DNA of 48,567 nucleotides from contig NZ_AFPM01000048.1 of assembly GCF_000220565.1 (NCBI RefSeq), forward strand, positions 1-48,567. Direction: 5' to 3'. The number at the start of each line of letters is the position of its first letter. Position 1 is the stretch's first letter. The position numbers and the translations under genes were made by a program. This DNA is from Oceanicola sp. S124. GTDB lineage: Bacteria; Pseudomonadota; Alphaproteobacteria; Rhodobacterales; Rhodobacteraceae. Positions 22,805 through 31,650 of this stretch are shown here, piece by piece. A model generated the notes under the pieces. The model searched no databases and had not been told where the DNA came from. It saw nothing but the letters and a program-made list of their open reading frames with translations.

Positions 22805-24246
22805 GCCACGCGGATCACGCCCATCATCCCGGCCGCCTGGTGCTCGAGGATGTGGCAATGGAACATCCAGTCTCCGGGATTGTCGGCGACCAGGGCGATT
22901 TCGACCTGCTCGCGCGGCGCGATCAGCACGGTGTCCTGCCATTCACGGAATTCGGTCCGAACGCCATCGCGGCTGATGACGCGGAAGGAGTGGCCGTGCA
23001 GGTGGATCGGATGGTCGAACGCCGTGGCGTTCGTCATGTGGAGGACATGGCTCGCGTCGCGCTCCAATGTCAGGAAGGGATCGAGCATGTGCCCTTCGGC
23101 CGCAACGCCATTGACGAACCACATGCCGCCGCCCACAACGCCACCCATCATTCCGCCCATCATGCTGCCTGACTGGCTCAGGCCCATCTGGCGCTCGACC
23201 ATTGCTCCCATCATGCCCCCGGTGAACAGGATTTCGTGACGACGGGCCGCGTTCAGATCAGGTTCGACAAGCGGATTGGCTGGAAGGGCAATTTCCCATT
23301 CCGGCGGCGCGGCACGCAAGGGCGTGTCGTCAAAGACGACATCCAGCAGGTTGAATTCATTATCGCGATAGGCGCGGTCGACGATTGGAAGCGTGGTTCC
23401 CGGGTCGGCAGGGCAATCGAGCATTATGTCGGCACGCATCGCCGGGCCCAGAACCACGACACCGTCAGGCGCGGCGTGCGGGGTGATCGGCTGGCCGTCG
23501 AGCGCAATGATGCGCGCGGAAAGGTCGCCGAAGTCGAGCGCGAAGATGCGGGCGTTCGCGGCATTGATCAGCCGCAACCGGATACGTTCGCCTTGCCGCA
23601 CCACGAAGACATCGGGAACACGCCCATTTATCGTGACAGTATTGCCCAGACGGCCCGCATGGCTCATGTCCATGGCTGCGCCGAAGTCATCCGCAATCGC
23701 CGCGTCTTGCGTCAGCCGCCAGTCGTCAAGCAGCCAGGTGACATCGCGATCGACCCGCGGCGGGTTGGATTCGTCAATGATGAGCGGTCCGGCCAGCCCA
23801 CGTCCGACCTGCTCGAAACTGCGCTGGTGGGGGTGATACCAGAAGGTCCCGGCATCGATCGCGTCGAACTCGTAGATAAAGGTTTCTCTGGGTGCGATCG
23901 GCTTCTGCGTCAGGTGTGGAACCCCATCCATCGCGTTCGGCAGACGAAGTCCGTGCCAATGGACGGTGGTTTCCTCGTCCAGACCGTTTGTGACGACGAT
24001 GCGCAGCCGATCGCCTTGCCGAACCCGTAGCTCCGGGCCGGGAACCTGACCGTTGAAGCCCCAAACGGGGGTTGCGGGATAAGGTTCTGGGACCAGCCTT
24101 GCCTGTCCCGGCGCGGGGCGCAGCGAAAAGCTGCGGATTTGCGGCTCGGCGCGCAGGGGCTTTCCGAAAGCCGTGGCGCCGATACCCGCCAAGGACGTTG
24201 CAAGAAATGATCGGCGACTGAAAAGGGAATTGATTTGGTAGGACAT
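22801..24246 (-). CDS. Met-rich multicopper oxidase (CopA/CueO type)
   Basis: A 481-residue oxidase. The ATG at 24246 begins a Tat signal (SRRSFLATSL). All four copper-site motifs are present: HWHGLRLP, FWYHPHQRS, HPIHLHGHSF and HCHILEHQAAGM. Before the third motif lies a Met-rich insert (about 350-385, MMGAMVERQM and MMGGMMGG) like that of Cu(I) oxidases CueO and CopA. It should oxidise Cu(I) to Cu(II) in the periplasm. It is first in an operon with the BNR protein, DUF411 and cytochrome c. No inducible promoter is obvious upstream. Confidence 0.92.
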   Translation of the reverse strand: MSYQINSLFSRRSFLATSLAGIGATAFGKPLRAEPQIRSFSLRPAPGQARLVPEPYPATPVWGFNGQVPGPELRVRQGDRLRIVVTNGLDEETTVHWHGLRLPNAMDGVPHLTQKPIAPRETFIYEFDAIDAGTFWYHPHQRSFEQVGRGLAGPLIIDESNPPRVDRDVTWLLDDWRLTQDAAIADDFGAAMDMSHAGRLGNTVTINGRVPDVFVVRQGERIRLRLINAANARIFALDFGDLSARIIALDGQPITPHAAPDGVVVLGPAMRADIMLDCPADPGTTLPIVDRAYRDNEFNLLDVVFDDTPLRAAPPEWEIALPANPLVEPDLNAARRHEILFTGGMMGAMVERQMGLSQSGSMMGGMMGGVVGGGMWFVNGVAAEGHMLDPFLTLERDASHVLHMTNATAFDHPIHLHGHSFRVISRDGVRTEFREWQDTVLIAPREQVEIALVADNPGDWMFHCHILEHQAAGMMGVIRVA

Positions 24247-24382
24247 GGATGAACACTCTCTGATTTCACTGTACGCCGCCAAAGCAATTGCGTGGCGACG
24301 TTCATGGATCCGCGCAAACGCCCATTTGAGGGCGTCCGGCACGGGGAAACACACGAAGCGCAATCAGGCGCCGTGTGTCAGA

Positions 24383-24727
24383 TCAGAGGTAGACCCGAGG
24401 AGGTTGCTTGGCCGGGGGGCCAGATATTCCGTGCGGAGCGTCCATTGGCTGGATTTCATGGGCCGCGGCGGCAGCGATCGGGCTGGTACCAGCCGGAATC
24501 GAAAGAAGAGCGACCATTCCCGCGGCATTGCACACAAAATCACAGACGGAACCCATCTTACCGTCTTCCAAGCTGCCGCAGGCATCACAATCGTCCATCG
24601 CCATCATGCCGCCGTCCGTGGAGACCATTGACGAGGCCATGGCATTTGAGCCCGCAGACTGCGCGACCGCGCCGATGGCAATAGCCACCAGAGAAAGAAT
24701 GCCGATAAGGCGGGCCCAACGTCTCAT
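24383..24727 (-). CDS. Small secreted Cys/Met-rich protein
   Basis: A 114-residue protein with a signal peptide (about 1-23). The mature part has MMAMDDCDACGS and SVCDFVCNAAGM, four Cys and several Met within about 30 residues, then HEIQPM. This composition suggests a metal-binding protein of the kind found beside periplasmic copper oxidases. I do not recognise a family. It ends 136 bases before the multicopper oxidase start on the same strand, and may be the first gene of that transcription unit. Confidence 0.6.
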   Translation of the reverse strand: MRRWARLIGILSLVAIAIGAVAQSAGSNAMASSMVSTDGGMMAMDDCDACGSLEDGKMGSVCDFVCNAAGMVALLSIPAGTSPIAAAAAHEIQPMDAPHGISGPPAKQPPRVYL

Positions 24728-24851
24728 GATCTTGATCTACTACCCGCGCGATCCGAATGCCAGCGGCACAAAATCACGTTTCTTGGAACATCCAAAAATT
24801 GACTCGTTCAAATCCTCGGCCAACCGACTTGTTGCAGCGGCAACCACCTGC

Positions 24852-25304
24852 CTATGACCGCTGGGCAAACGCCGCGAACAGGGCAAGCGTGCGCTCGCTC
24901 ACATGATGCTCGATCCCTTCCGCGTCGCGTTCAGCCGTCTCGGGGTCGAGCCCGAGGCTCAGGAGAAACCGCAAGACGATCTCGTGGCGGTGTCTGCATT
25001 CCTTGGCAAGCGCCCGGCCTTCCTCGGTCAGAAAGACCGAACGGTATTTCGCGCGAGTGATCAGGCCGTCCCGCGCCAGACGGCCGAGGGTTTTGGCGAC
25101 CGTCGGCGCGGTAACGCCCATCCGGGCCGCGATATCGACCGGTCGGGCTTCGCCGTTCTCGTGGATCAGCTCAGCGATCAATTCGACATAGTCTTCCGCC
25201 ACTTCGCTGCGCCGCGCTTCGCGCACACCGATGAAGGCCTCGGCGCGGGTTTCAACCGCGCGCGCCTCTGCCTGCGTTGATTCATGGTTCTCATCGTTCG
25301 TCAT
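24852..25304 (-). CDS. mntR: MntR/DtxR-type manganese-responsive regulator
   Basis: A 150-residue repressor. The ATG at 25304 follows GAGGGTGG. The N-terminal winged helix is [20 protein letters not shown] and [20 protein letters not shown]; the metal-binding part includes [28 protein letters not shown] and an upstream Asp/Glu. This is the short MntR form, lacking the SH3-like domain of DtxR. It sits divergently from a multicopper oxidase-ZIP operon, with a palindromic operator between (25357-25370), and so should repress that operon in response to Mn (or Fe). Confidence 0.9.
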   Translation of the reverse strand: MTNDENHESTQAEARAVETRAEAFIGVREARRSEVAEDYVELIAELIHENGEARPVDIAARMGVTAPTVAKTLGRLARDGLITRAKYRSVFLTEEGRALAKECRHRHEIVLRFLLSLGLDPETAERDAEGIEHHVSERTLALFAAFAQRS

Positions 25305-25356
25305 GCCGCCACCCTCGCACGATCGGGATTGACTCGTAAAGCCTAAGCGATGATTA

Positions 25357-25370
25357 TTAGCCGAAGCTAA
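25357..25370. promoter_or_regulatory. Palindromic operator between mntR and the oxidase-ZIP operon
   Basis: TTAGC-CGAA-GCTAA is a perfect inverted repeat, 53 bases from the mntR start and 51 bases from the divergent gene. MntR/DtxR operators are dyads of similar size centred between divergent promoters. Binding by MntR is inferred from position. Confidence 0.6.
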
Positions 25371-25420
25371 CTTTTTGCGCCGGGACTTTGGCCTGCGTGT
25401 CATTTGAAGGGACCACGTCC

Positions 25421-26629
25421 ATGCCTGCCGATACCAGCAAGCGAGGGCGCGATGTGTCGTCCGCCGTGGAGACATCTCGGCCCACAGCGCCACCTGCGAT
25501 GGTCACGGAGCCAGTATCGGCGTCGCGACGCGCGTTGTTGGTCGGCGGTCTAGTGGCTGCCGGCGGAGCGGCCGTGGCCGCGAGCCGCGCGCAATCCCAG
25601 GCAACGCCCGACCCGATGGCGGGGCATGCGATGCCCGGCGGGGCGGTCGATCCGTATTCGGCCCATGACAGTGGCATGGCGCATGGCAACATGACGATGG
25701 TCGGCCAGGTCGACCACGCCCGGAACGGGTTCGACCCGACGGCCATGCTGACCGACTGGGAGACAGGCCAGACCGAAGTTCTGCCGGATGGGCGCACGTT
25801 ACGAACGTTTGAGGTGGACGTCATCGACGTGGAGATCGAGATCGCTCCCGGCGTTTTCTTTCCCGCCTGGACGTTCAACGGCCGCGTTCCCGGCCCCGCC
25901 CTGCGCGCCAAAGAAGGCGAACGGCTACGGATCGTCTTTCGCAACCTCGGTTCACACCCGCATTCCATGCATTTTCACGGCATTCACTCGGCGCGGATGG
26001 ACGGCGTTCAAGGCGCCGGGCTGATCGATCCGGGTGAGGAGTTCGTCTATGAGTTCGATGCCAAGCCCTTCGGCTGTCATCTCTATCACTGCCATGCCCT
26101 GCCGCTGAAACGGCACATGCATAAGGGCATGTACGGACTTTTCGTGGTCGACCCTGATCCGGCGCGCCACCCCGAACTTGCGGCAATCGCCGCGTCGCGC
26201 GTGCTGGGCAGCCCGGAAAACGCCGAATGGCAGGAACTGGCGATGGTGATGAACGGCTTTGACACCAATTTCGACGGCGAGAACGAGGTCTATGCCGTCA
26301 ATACGGTCGGCCAAGCTTACATGAACGCGCCTATCCGGATCGACAAGTCGCGCCCGGTCCGTATCTACCTCATGAATGCGACCGAGTTCGACCCGATCAA
26401 CTCGTTCCATCTGCACGGCAATTTCTTCGACTACTACGAGACCGGTTCGCAACTCACGCCGACCCTGCGCACGGTCGATGTGATCATGCAGTGTCAGGCG
26501 CAGCGCGGCATCCTCGAGTTCAGTTTCGCTGACCACGAGGATGGATTGTACATGTTCCATGCCCATCAGGCCGAGTTCACCGAACTAGGCTGGATGGGAT
26601 TTTTTGACGTGCGGGAGGCCGGAGCATGA
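25421..26629 (+). CDS. Secreted multicopper oxidase, two-domain type
   Basis: A 402-residue protein from the ATG at 25421, with AAGGGA nine bases upstream. A Ser/Arg-rich start leads to a hydrophobic segment ([18 protein letters not shown]), possibly a Tat signal. A His/Met-rich stretch follows ([15 protein letters not shown]). Copper motifs are [43 protein letters not shown] and MFHAHQAEF. The arrangement is of two cupredoxin domains, as in nitrite reductase-like oxidases and two-domain laccases. It overlaps the ZIP gene by 4 bases and is under presumed MntR control, so Mn or Cu oxidation is plausible. Confidence 0.85.
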   Translation: MPADTSKRGRDVSSAVETSRPTAPPAMVTEPVSASRRALLVGGLVAAGGAAVAASRAQSQATPDPMAGHAMPGGAVDPYSAHDSGMAHGNMTMVGQVDHARNGFDPTAMLTDWETGQTEVLPDGRTLRTFEVDVIDVEIEIAPGVFFPAWTFNGRVPGPALRAKEGERLRIVFRNLGSHPHSMHFHGIHSARMDGVQGAGLIDPGEEFVYEFDAKPFGCHLYHCHALPLKRHMHKGMYGLFVVDPDPARHPELAAIAASRVLGSPENAEWQELAMVMNGFDTNFDGENEVYAVNTVGQAYMNAPIRIDKSRPVRIYLMNATEFDPINSFHLHGNFFDYYETGSQLTPTLRTVDVIMQCQAQRGILEFSFADHEDGLYMFHAHQAEFTELGWMGFFDVREAGA

Positions 26630-27807
26630 CCGATCAGACCGAACAAAGCCGCCCGCCAATGACCCGCCTGCTTCTCGTTCTCGTGCCGCTGGCCGTCATG
26701 CTGGGGGCTTTCGTGTGGATTGCCTCGCTCGATCCGCTGCGCGGCTTCAACAATGGCGCGCCCCCGGTCGAGGCGTTGACGGTCGAACGGACGATCCTCG
26801 ATGGGTCGGGGATTTCGCTCAGTGTGCGCGCCGGCGGATCGGAAGCAATGGTGGTCGCGCAGGTCGCAGTGGACGACGCCTACTGGACCTTCACGCAGGA
26901 GCCCGCGGGGCCGATTGCCCGCGGCGAAGCGGTCTGGTTACGAATTCCCTATCCGTGGGTTCTCGGCGAGGCCCATCACGTCAACCTGCTGACCAACACG
27001 GGCGCGACCTTCGGGCATGAGATCGGGGTCGCCGTCTCGACGCCAAGTCCCACCTGGGGTCAACTTCGACTTCAGGCGGTGATCGGGGCGATCGTCGGCT
27101 TGTTGCCGGTGGCGCTTGGCCTGATGTTCTATCCGGCCATGAAGGGCGTCGGGCGAAGCGGGATGAACTTTCTGCTGGCACTGACGGTTGGGTTGCTGGC
27201 CTTCTTGCTGATCGACACCCTATCCGAAGCAATGGAGCTGTCGGCAGAAGCGGCCGCAATATTCCAGGGCTCCGCCATGGTCTGGCTCGCGGCGCTGGCA
27301 AGCTTCCTTTTGCTGATGGCGATCGGGCGCTGGCGCGGCAACCCGGAGGGCATTGCGCTGGCGTTCTACATCGCCCTCGGGATAGGGCTGCACAACTTCG
27401 GTGAAGGGTTGGCGATCGGCGGTGCATTCGCCGCAGGATCGGCAGGGCTTGGCACTTTCCTCGTCCTAGGCTTTGCCTTGCACAATGTCACCGAGGGCAT
27501 CGGCATCGCCGCCCCGATGCTTCGTGCCCGGCCAACGCTTTGGACGTTTGCCGCCCTGACCCTGCTCGCCGGTGGCCCGGCCATCCTCGGAATGTGGGCG
27601 GGCAGCCTTGCCTATGCGCCGCAATGGTCGGCATTGGCACTCGCCGTCGGAGCGGGTGCTATCCTGCAAGTCATGGTCGAGGTCAGCGCCTACCTTGTAC
27701 GTCAAAACGCCGACAGGCAGGCGGCGCTGATGTCACCAGCCGTACTGGTCGGGTTTCTGGGCGGCATCGCCTTCATGTACGCGACGGCGGCATTGATCAA
27801 GATCTGA
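26626..27807 (+). CDS. ZIP-family metal transporter with an N-terminal extracytoplasmic domain
   Basis: A 393-residue protein. The first membrane segment (about 14-34) is followed by a domain of about 100 residues (TVERTILDGSGISLSVRAG onward) outside the membrane, then a ZIP core. The metal motifs are LGIGLHNFGEGLAIGG and FALHNVTEGIGIA. It overlaps the oxidase gene by ATGA. The extra domain is longer than in ordinary ZIP proteins (compare the 260-residue one at 13624) and may receive metal from the oxidase. Mn uptake is the natural guess given mntR. Confidence 0.85.
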   Translation: MTDQTEQSRPPMTRLLLVLVPLAVMLGAFVWIASLDPLRGFNNGAPPVEALTVERTILDGSGISLSVRAGGSEAMVVAQVAVDDAYWTFTQEPAGPIARGEAVWLRIPYPWVLGEAHHVNLLTNTGATFGHEIGVAVSTPSPTWGQLRLQAVIGAIVGLLPVALGLMFYPAMKGVGRSGMNFLLALTVGLLAFLLIDTLSEAMELSAEAAAIFQGSAMVWLAALASFLLLMAIGRWRGNPEGIALAFYIALGIGLHNFGEGLAIGGAFAAGSAGLGTFLVLGFALHNVTEGIGIAAPMLRARPTLWTFAALTLLAGGPAILGMWAGSLAYAPQWSALALAVGAGAILQVMVEVSAYLVRQNADRQAALMSPAVLVGFLGGIAFMYATAALIKI

Positions 27808-28134
27808 GCGGTGATCGGCTGTTTCGGCTTCATGGGGCGGTCGCCCAACTCTATAAACTGACCCCGTCTGTCCACGGGGAGATCGCAATTTTCGTGCCCC
27901 AGTTTGTGCGCCCAAGAGACTTATTCTTTCGTGATTTCGAAATGAAGAATTTGAGGCTAGAGCGACTAGAGGATCCCACAGATAGGTGAAAACACTGCAA
28001 ATCCATCTGACTACTATTGCTGAGCCGCGCGTCGAAATAGACTGTCTCATATTTTCATTCTGTCACGATTCAGCGCCTCCGTTGAACTATCAACAGATGT
28101 TACGCACCAAAACGAGTGCTTCTGTAGAGGTGTT
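27808..28134 (+). other. Intergenic region with a degenerate MerR-type element
   Basis: About 330 bases between convergent genes. At 27951-27956 TTGAGG is followed by a 19-base spacer with CTAGAG-CGA-CTAGAG, much like the other MerR-type promoters, but the -10 position reads CCACAG, which is poor. No supported gene lies downstream on this strand. I see nothing else. Confidence 0.4.
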
Positions 28135-29214
28135 TCATGGCATCGCCCGCCACATGCGGAAACGCCCTTGTCCGGTCACCTCGCGGATCAGGTCGCGCGT
28201 TTCCATCCAAGCAAGGTTGCGCTGGACGGCGCCGCGGCTGGCACCGGTCAGGGTCTCGGCCATTGGGGCGGAGACGAGGGGCCATTCGGTCAGCACAGCG
28301 CGCAATGCAGGTGGTGTCCTGCCAGAGAGCGGGGCCATCATGGCTTCCGCCCGCACTGACCATGCCTGGATATCGTCGAGGTGCCGCATCGCGGTCAGGC
28401 ATGCTGTTTCCATTCCCTCGAGCCAACGCTCCAAGCGCTCAGCAGGTGGGCCACTGGCGCGCAGCCCCCCTGCCCCGCGCATAGCCAGAGGCGCAAAGAT
28501 GGCCCCGCGATTCGAATTCGGGCCTTCGCTCGCGGCAATGCGTGCGGCGGTAACCGCTGCTTCCGTCCGGTCGCCCTGTTGCCTGAGGCCCGCAAGGTTC
28601 CAGAGGTGAAACCCCATGCAGGCGCGTGTGATCGAGTGCAGGTCGGCGGCTTGCGCCATCAGGTCAAGCCAACCGACCGCGCGATCCGCAAAGGGCTCGG
28701 CTTCATTGGCCATGTTTTCAGGGTCACGGCGATCGAGGAAAGCGGATAGGTCCACCTCTGGGCCGGGACCGCCTGTCAGACGCCGCACCGCCCATCCGAC
28801 ACGCGCGAGTGCTGCGGTGTCGTCCTGCACACCCGACAGGCGCATGGATATCCAGAGTGCCAGCCGATCCGGGCCAATTCGGTCGCCCACAAACCAGCTG
28901 AGGTCTGCCGCCTCCATCAGCGCGAGCCTATGCCGCCAGCCCTCCGGGCCACGGTGCAGACGGTCATCCAGCGCGCCAATCCGGCCCGCCACACGGGCGA
29001 GACGGGCGGCATTGCCTGCCTCTGCCTTCCGCCAGTCGTCGAGGACTGCGGTTTCACGCAGCTCTGCCCTCGGTCCGGGCGGCAGATAATCCGGCTCCAC
29101 TTCCATCGGACCGGGCAGGAACCACAGATCGTCCTCAGACGTCACTTCAAGCCCCTCCGCATCCACTAGAGGATCATCAACACTATCATACTGCGTAGTT
29201 ACTTGAGGCTTCAT
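28135..29214 (-). CDS. RHE_PE00001-like protein with C-terminal HTH (DUF1612)
   Basis: A 359-residue soluble protein. The C-terminal 65 residues form a helix-turn-helix (PLVSAPMAETLTGASRGAVQ) ending GRFRMWRA, and the middle is alpha-helical (GWRHRLALMEAADLSWFVGD and TRACMGFHLWNLAGLRQQGD). This matches the DUF1612/HTH_13 architecture annotated as RHE_PE00001 in rhizobial and rhodobacterial plasmids; the family name is given from memory of the pattern. It is divergent from the resolvase gene and next to the replicon. A DNA-binding role is probable; the target is unknown. Confidence 0.7.
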   Translation of the reverse strand: MKPQVTTQYDSVDDPLVDAEGLEVTSEDDLWFLPGPMEVEPDYLPPGPRAELRETAVLDDWRKAEAGNAARLARVAGRIGALDDRLHRGPEGWRHRLALMEAADLSWFVGDRIGPDRLALWISMRLSGVQDDTAALARVGWAVRRLTGGPGPEVDLSAFLDRRDPENMANEAEPFADRAVGWLDLMAQAADLHSITRACMGFHLWNLAGLRQQGDRTEAAVTAARIAASEGPNSNRGAIFAPLAMRGAGGLRASGPPAERLERWLEGMETACLTAMRHLDDIQAWSVRAEAMMAPLSGRTPPALRAVLTEWPLVSAPMAETLTGASRGAVQRNLAWMETRDLIREVTGQGRFRMWRAMP

Positions 29215-29379
29215 ATGTGCAAAATACGGCAGTTTTGCAGTTTACCCAAGTGTTTTGTCAGGGTGCGCCTGTACACCTTATATAGCACGCGCGCGCGGTG
29301 GTCTGCGAGATCTCTCTGATCGCGCTCAGCGTATGAAAACCAAGGGGTTTTTGATGAGCAGCACCACAGAGAGCGCCCT

Positions 29380-29440
29380 TGCATCTGTTTACAAACGGTC
29401 GTTTATTGGCGATATATTAAATTGCAAACGGCCCAGTTTC
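29380..29440. other. Candidate res region of the resolvase
   Basis: An AT-rich stretch directly before the resolvase holds an inverted repeat AAACG-GT-CGTTT (29393-29404) and two direct copies of CAAACGG (29392 and 29425) 33 bases apart. Resolvases usually bind paired repeats just upstream of their own gene. Proposed from position and repeats. Confidence 0.4.
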
Positions 29441-30322
29441 ATGCCCCTGATTGGCTATGCGCGCGTCTCCACCGAGGATCAGACCCCCCTGCCCCAGTCT
29501 GAGGCACTGCAGTCTGCGGGATGCGCCGAGATCTTTGAAGAGCACGCCTCGGGCGGCAATCGCGCGCGGCCCGTGCTTGCACGTGTGCTGGAGCGGATTG
29601 GCAAGGGCGACACGCTGGTCGTCGTGCGGATCGACCGGCTTGCGCGGTCTTTGTCGCACCTACTTGAGGTGATCGAAAGACTGGAGGGCAAGGGGGCGTT
29701 CTTCCGCTCGCTCCAGGACCCGATCGACACTGCCTCGCCCCAGGGCAAGTTCACGTTGCAGGTTCTGGGCGCTGCGGCTGAGTTCGAACGCGCCCTGATC
29801 CGCGAGCGTACCAAAGCCGGACTTGCCTCGGCACGCTCAAAGGGCCGCGTCGGCGGCAACCCAGGTCTTCGCGCCAAGGACCCTGAAGCGCTGCGCAAGG
29901 TGCGGCTGGCGCGACAGGACGGCTACATGGAGCGCTTGAACGAAACTGCGCAGGATTGGGTGCCCCATGTGCGCCGTTTGCGCTCCGATATGGCTTGGGA
30001 AGACGTCCTGCGGATCATCAATGGCCCCCTGCCCCATGATCGGCGCTGGACGCAAAGCCGCCTGCTCCGCGCCGTGAAGGCATACGTGGCGGACGGATTC
30101 CTGCCCGCTGAAGTGCTTGGACGCGCTGGACGTCGCGATACCGACGATCGCCTGCCTGCGATTGTCGCCGCAATCAAAGGTGCTGACCCCGAGATCACCT
30201 TGCAGGCAATCTGCGACCGACTGGAATCCATGCGTGAGCGCACCCCTCGCGGTCGCACCAGCTGGCAGCCTTCCTCAGTCAGAATGCTGCTGGAGCGTGC
30301 TGAAAAGCTGGGGCTCCTCTGA
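29441..30322 (+). CDS. Serine recombinase (resolvase) with extended C-terminus
   Basis: 293 residues from the ATG at 29441, giving the standard N-terminus PLIGYARVSTEDQ with catalytic Ser at about 10. Other core motifs are VVVRIDRLARSLSHL and GKFTLQVLGAAAEFERALIRERTKAGL. The resolvase core (1-140) is followed by about 150 residues without a clear family, apart from a possible HTH. Upstream in-frame ATGs at 29333 and 29354 (with AAGGGG) would overlap the res-like repeats. It probably resolves plasmid dimers, next to repABC. Confidence 0.88.
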   Translation: MPLIGYARVSTEDQTPLPQSEALQSAGCAEIFEEHASGGNRARPVLARVLERIGKGDTLVVVRIDRLARSLSHLLEVIERLEGKGAFFRSLQDPIDTASPQGKFTLQVLGAAAEFERALIRERTKAGLASARSKGRVGGNPGLRAKDPEALRKVRLARQDGYMERLNETAQDWVPHVRRLRSDMAWEDVLRIINGPLPHDRRWTQSRLLRAVKAYVADGFLPAEVLGRAGRRDTDDRLPAIVAAIKGADPEITLQAICDRLESMRERTPRGRTSWQPSSVRMLLERAEKLGLL

Positions 30323-30456
30323 GGATCACACTTGTGTTGGCCTAACCGATTGCCACTAAATCTAGAAAGTGCTTGCACGAATCTGGTTGGTCGGGCAATA
30401 GTCTCGAGAAATAACGCGCGGTCACATAAAAAACGCGCCCACGGATCGGGGCAGAC

Positions 30457-31650
30457 ATGAGCGAAGTAGAGCAGGATCTAGACATCGCCATCGGGCACTA
30501 CGCGGAACTTCTCGCGTCGAACCTGCATGCTCAGCGCGCTGCCCACTTCCCGCCGGATGCAAAGAAGGTGATGCGCACTTTGACTAGCGGCGAAGCTGCT
30601 GAACTCCTTGGCGTCGATCATACCTATCTTCGTAAGCTTCATCGAGAAGGAAAGATCGTTGACGTCGAGACGACGGCTGGAAGTCATCGCCGCTATACCC
30701 TCGACGATATATGGGAAATCCGTCAGACCCTTGAAGGAAATGCAAAGAAGTCTGGAACTTACGTGCCTGGACGTCGCGACGGTGACGAGCTTCAAGTCGT
30801 TTCAGTGGTGAACTTCAAGGGCGGTTCTGGCAAGACGACGACGTCTGCTCACCTCGCTCAACGCTTGGCGCTTAAGGGGTACAGGGTTCTTGCGATCGAT
30901 CTCGACCCTCAAGCATCCCTTTCAGCTCTTCATGGAATCCAGCCGGAACTTGACCTTATGGAGGGCGGGACCCTCTATGATGCCGTTCGCTACGACGATC
31001 CGGTTCCGATCGACGAAGTGATCCGCAAGACCTACATCCGCGGCCTTGATCTCATCCCGGGCAACCTTGAACTCATGGAGTTCGAGCACGAGACGCCTGC
31101 TGCTATCCAGCGAGGAGGAGCGAAGGCGTTCTTTGCGAGAGTTCATGATGCTCTCGACAGTGTTGAAGCAAACTACGACGTTGTTGTGATCGACTGCCCG
31201 CCGCAGCTTGGTTTCTTGACGATGTCAGCACTTTCCGCGTCCTCGGGTGTTCTCGTGACGGTTCACCCGCAGATGCTTGACCTCATGTCGATGTCCCAAT
31301 TCCTGCGAATGACTGCGGATCTCCTGGGAGTGATCAGGGATGCAGGCGCAAATCTGCGCTTCGATTGGCTGCGCTTTTTGCCAACGCGATACAAAGTCGG
31401 CGACGCGCCACAAACCGAAGTCATCGCTTTCATTCGCGGGCTGTTTGGGAGGTCGGTCCTTACCAATCACATGGTTGAATCGACCGCAATTTCTGATGCC
31501 GGCTTGACCAAGCAAACGCTCTACGAAGCTGACAAAAGGGACTTCACGCGTCAGACGTTTGATCGTGCGATCGAATCCATGAACGCAGTCAACGATGAGA
31601 TCGCTGAAATCATCCAGAACACATGGGGGCGGAATGGCAAGAAAGCCTAA
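30457..31650 (+). CDS. repA: RepA partition ATPase of a repABC replicon
   Basis: A 397-residue ParA-type ATPase. Residues about 40-90 hold a MerR-like winged helix (TSGEAAELLGVDHTYLRKLH) typical of RepA proteins; the deviant Walker A KGGSGKTT begins near 121; VIAIDLDPQAS-like and VVIDCPPQLGFLT segments form Walker A' and B. It drives plasmid segregation with RepB and represses the operon. It overlaps repB by 17 bases. The start at 30457 follows a GC-poor leader with no strong ribosome site. Confidence 0.95.
   Translation: MSEVEQDLDIAIGHYAELLASNLHAQRAAHFPPDAKKVMRTLTSGEAAELLGVDHTYLRKLHREGKIVDVETTAGSHRRYTLDDIWEIRQTLEGNAKKSGTYVPGRRDGDELQVVSVVNFKGGSGKTTTSAHLAQRLALKGYRVLAIDLDPQASLSALHGIQPELDLMEGGTLYDAVRYDDPVPIDEVIRKTYIRGLDLIPGNLELMEFEHETPAAIQRGGAKAFFARVHDALDSVEANYDVVVIDCPPQLGFLTMSALSASSGVLVTVHPQMLDLMSMSQFLRMTADLLGVIRDAGANLRFDWLRFLPTRYKVGDAPQTEVIAFIRGLFGRSVLTNHMVESTAISDAGLTKQTLYEADKRDFTRQTFDRAIESMNAVNDEIAEIIQNTWGRNGKKA

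Noticed and set aside
27986-28609. Plus-strand frame after the orphan MerR-type element
   Set aside because: Mostly antisense to the RHE_PE00001-like gene and no family pattern; a GTG start with a poor site.
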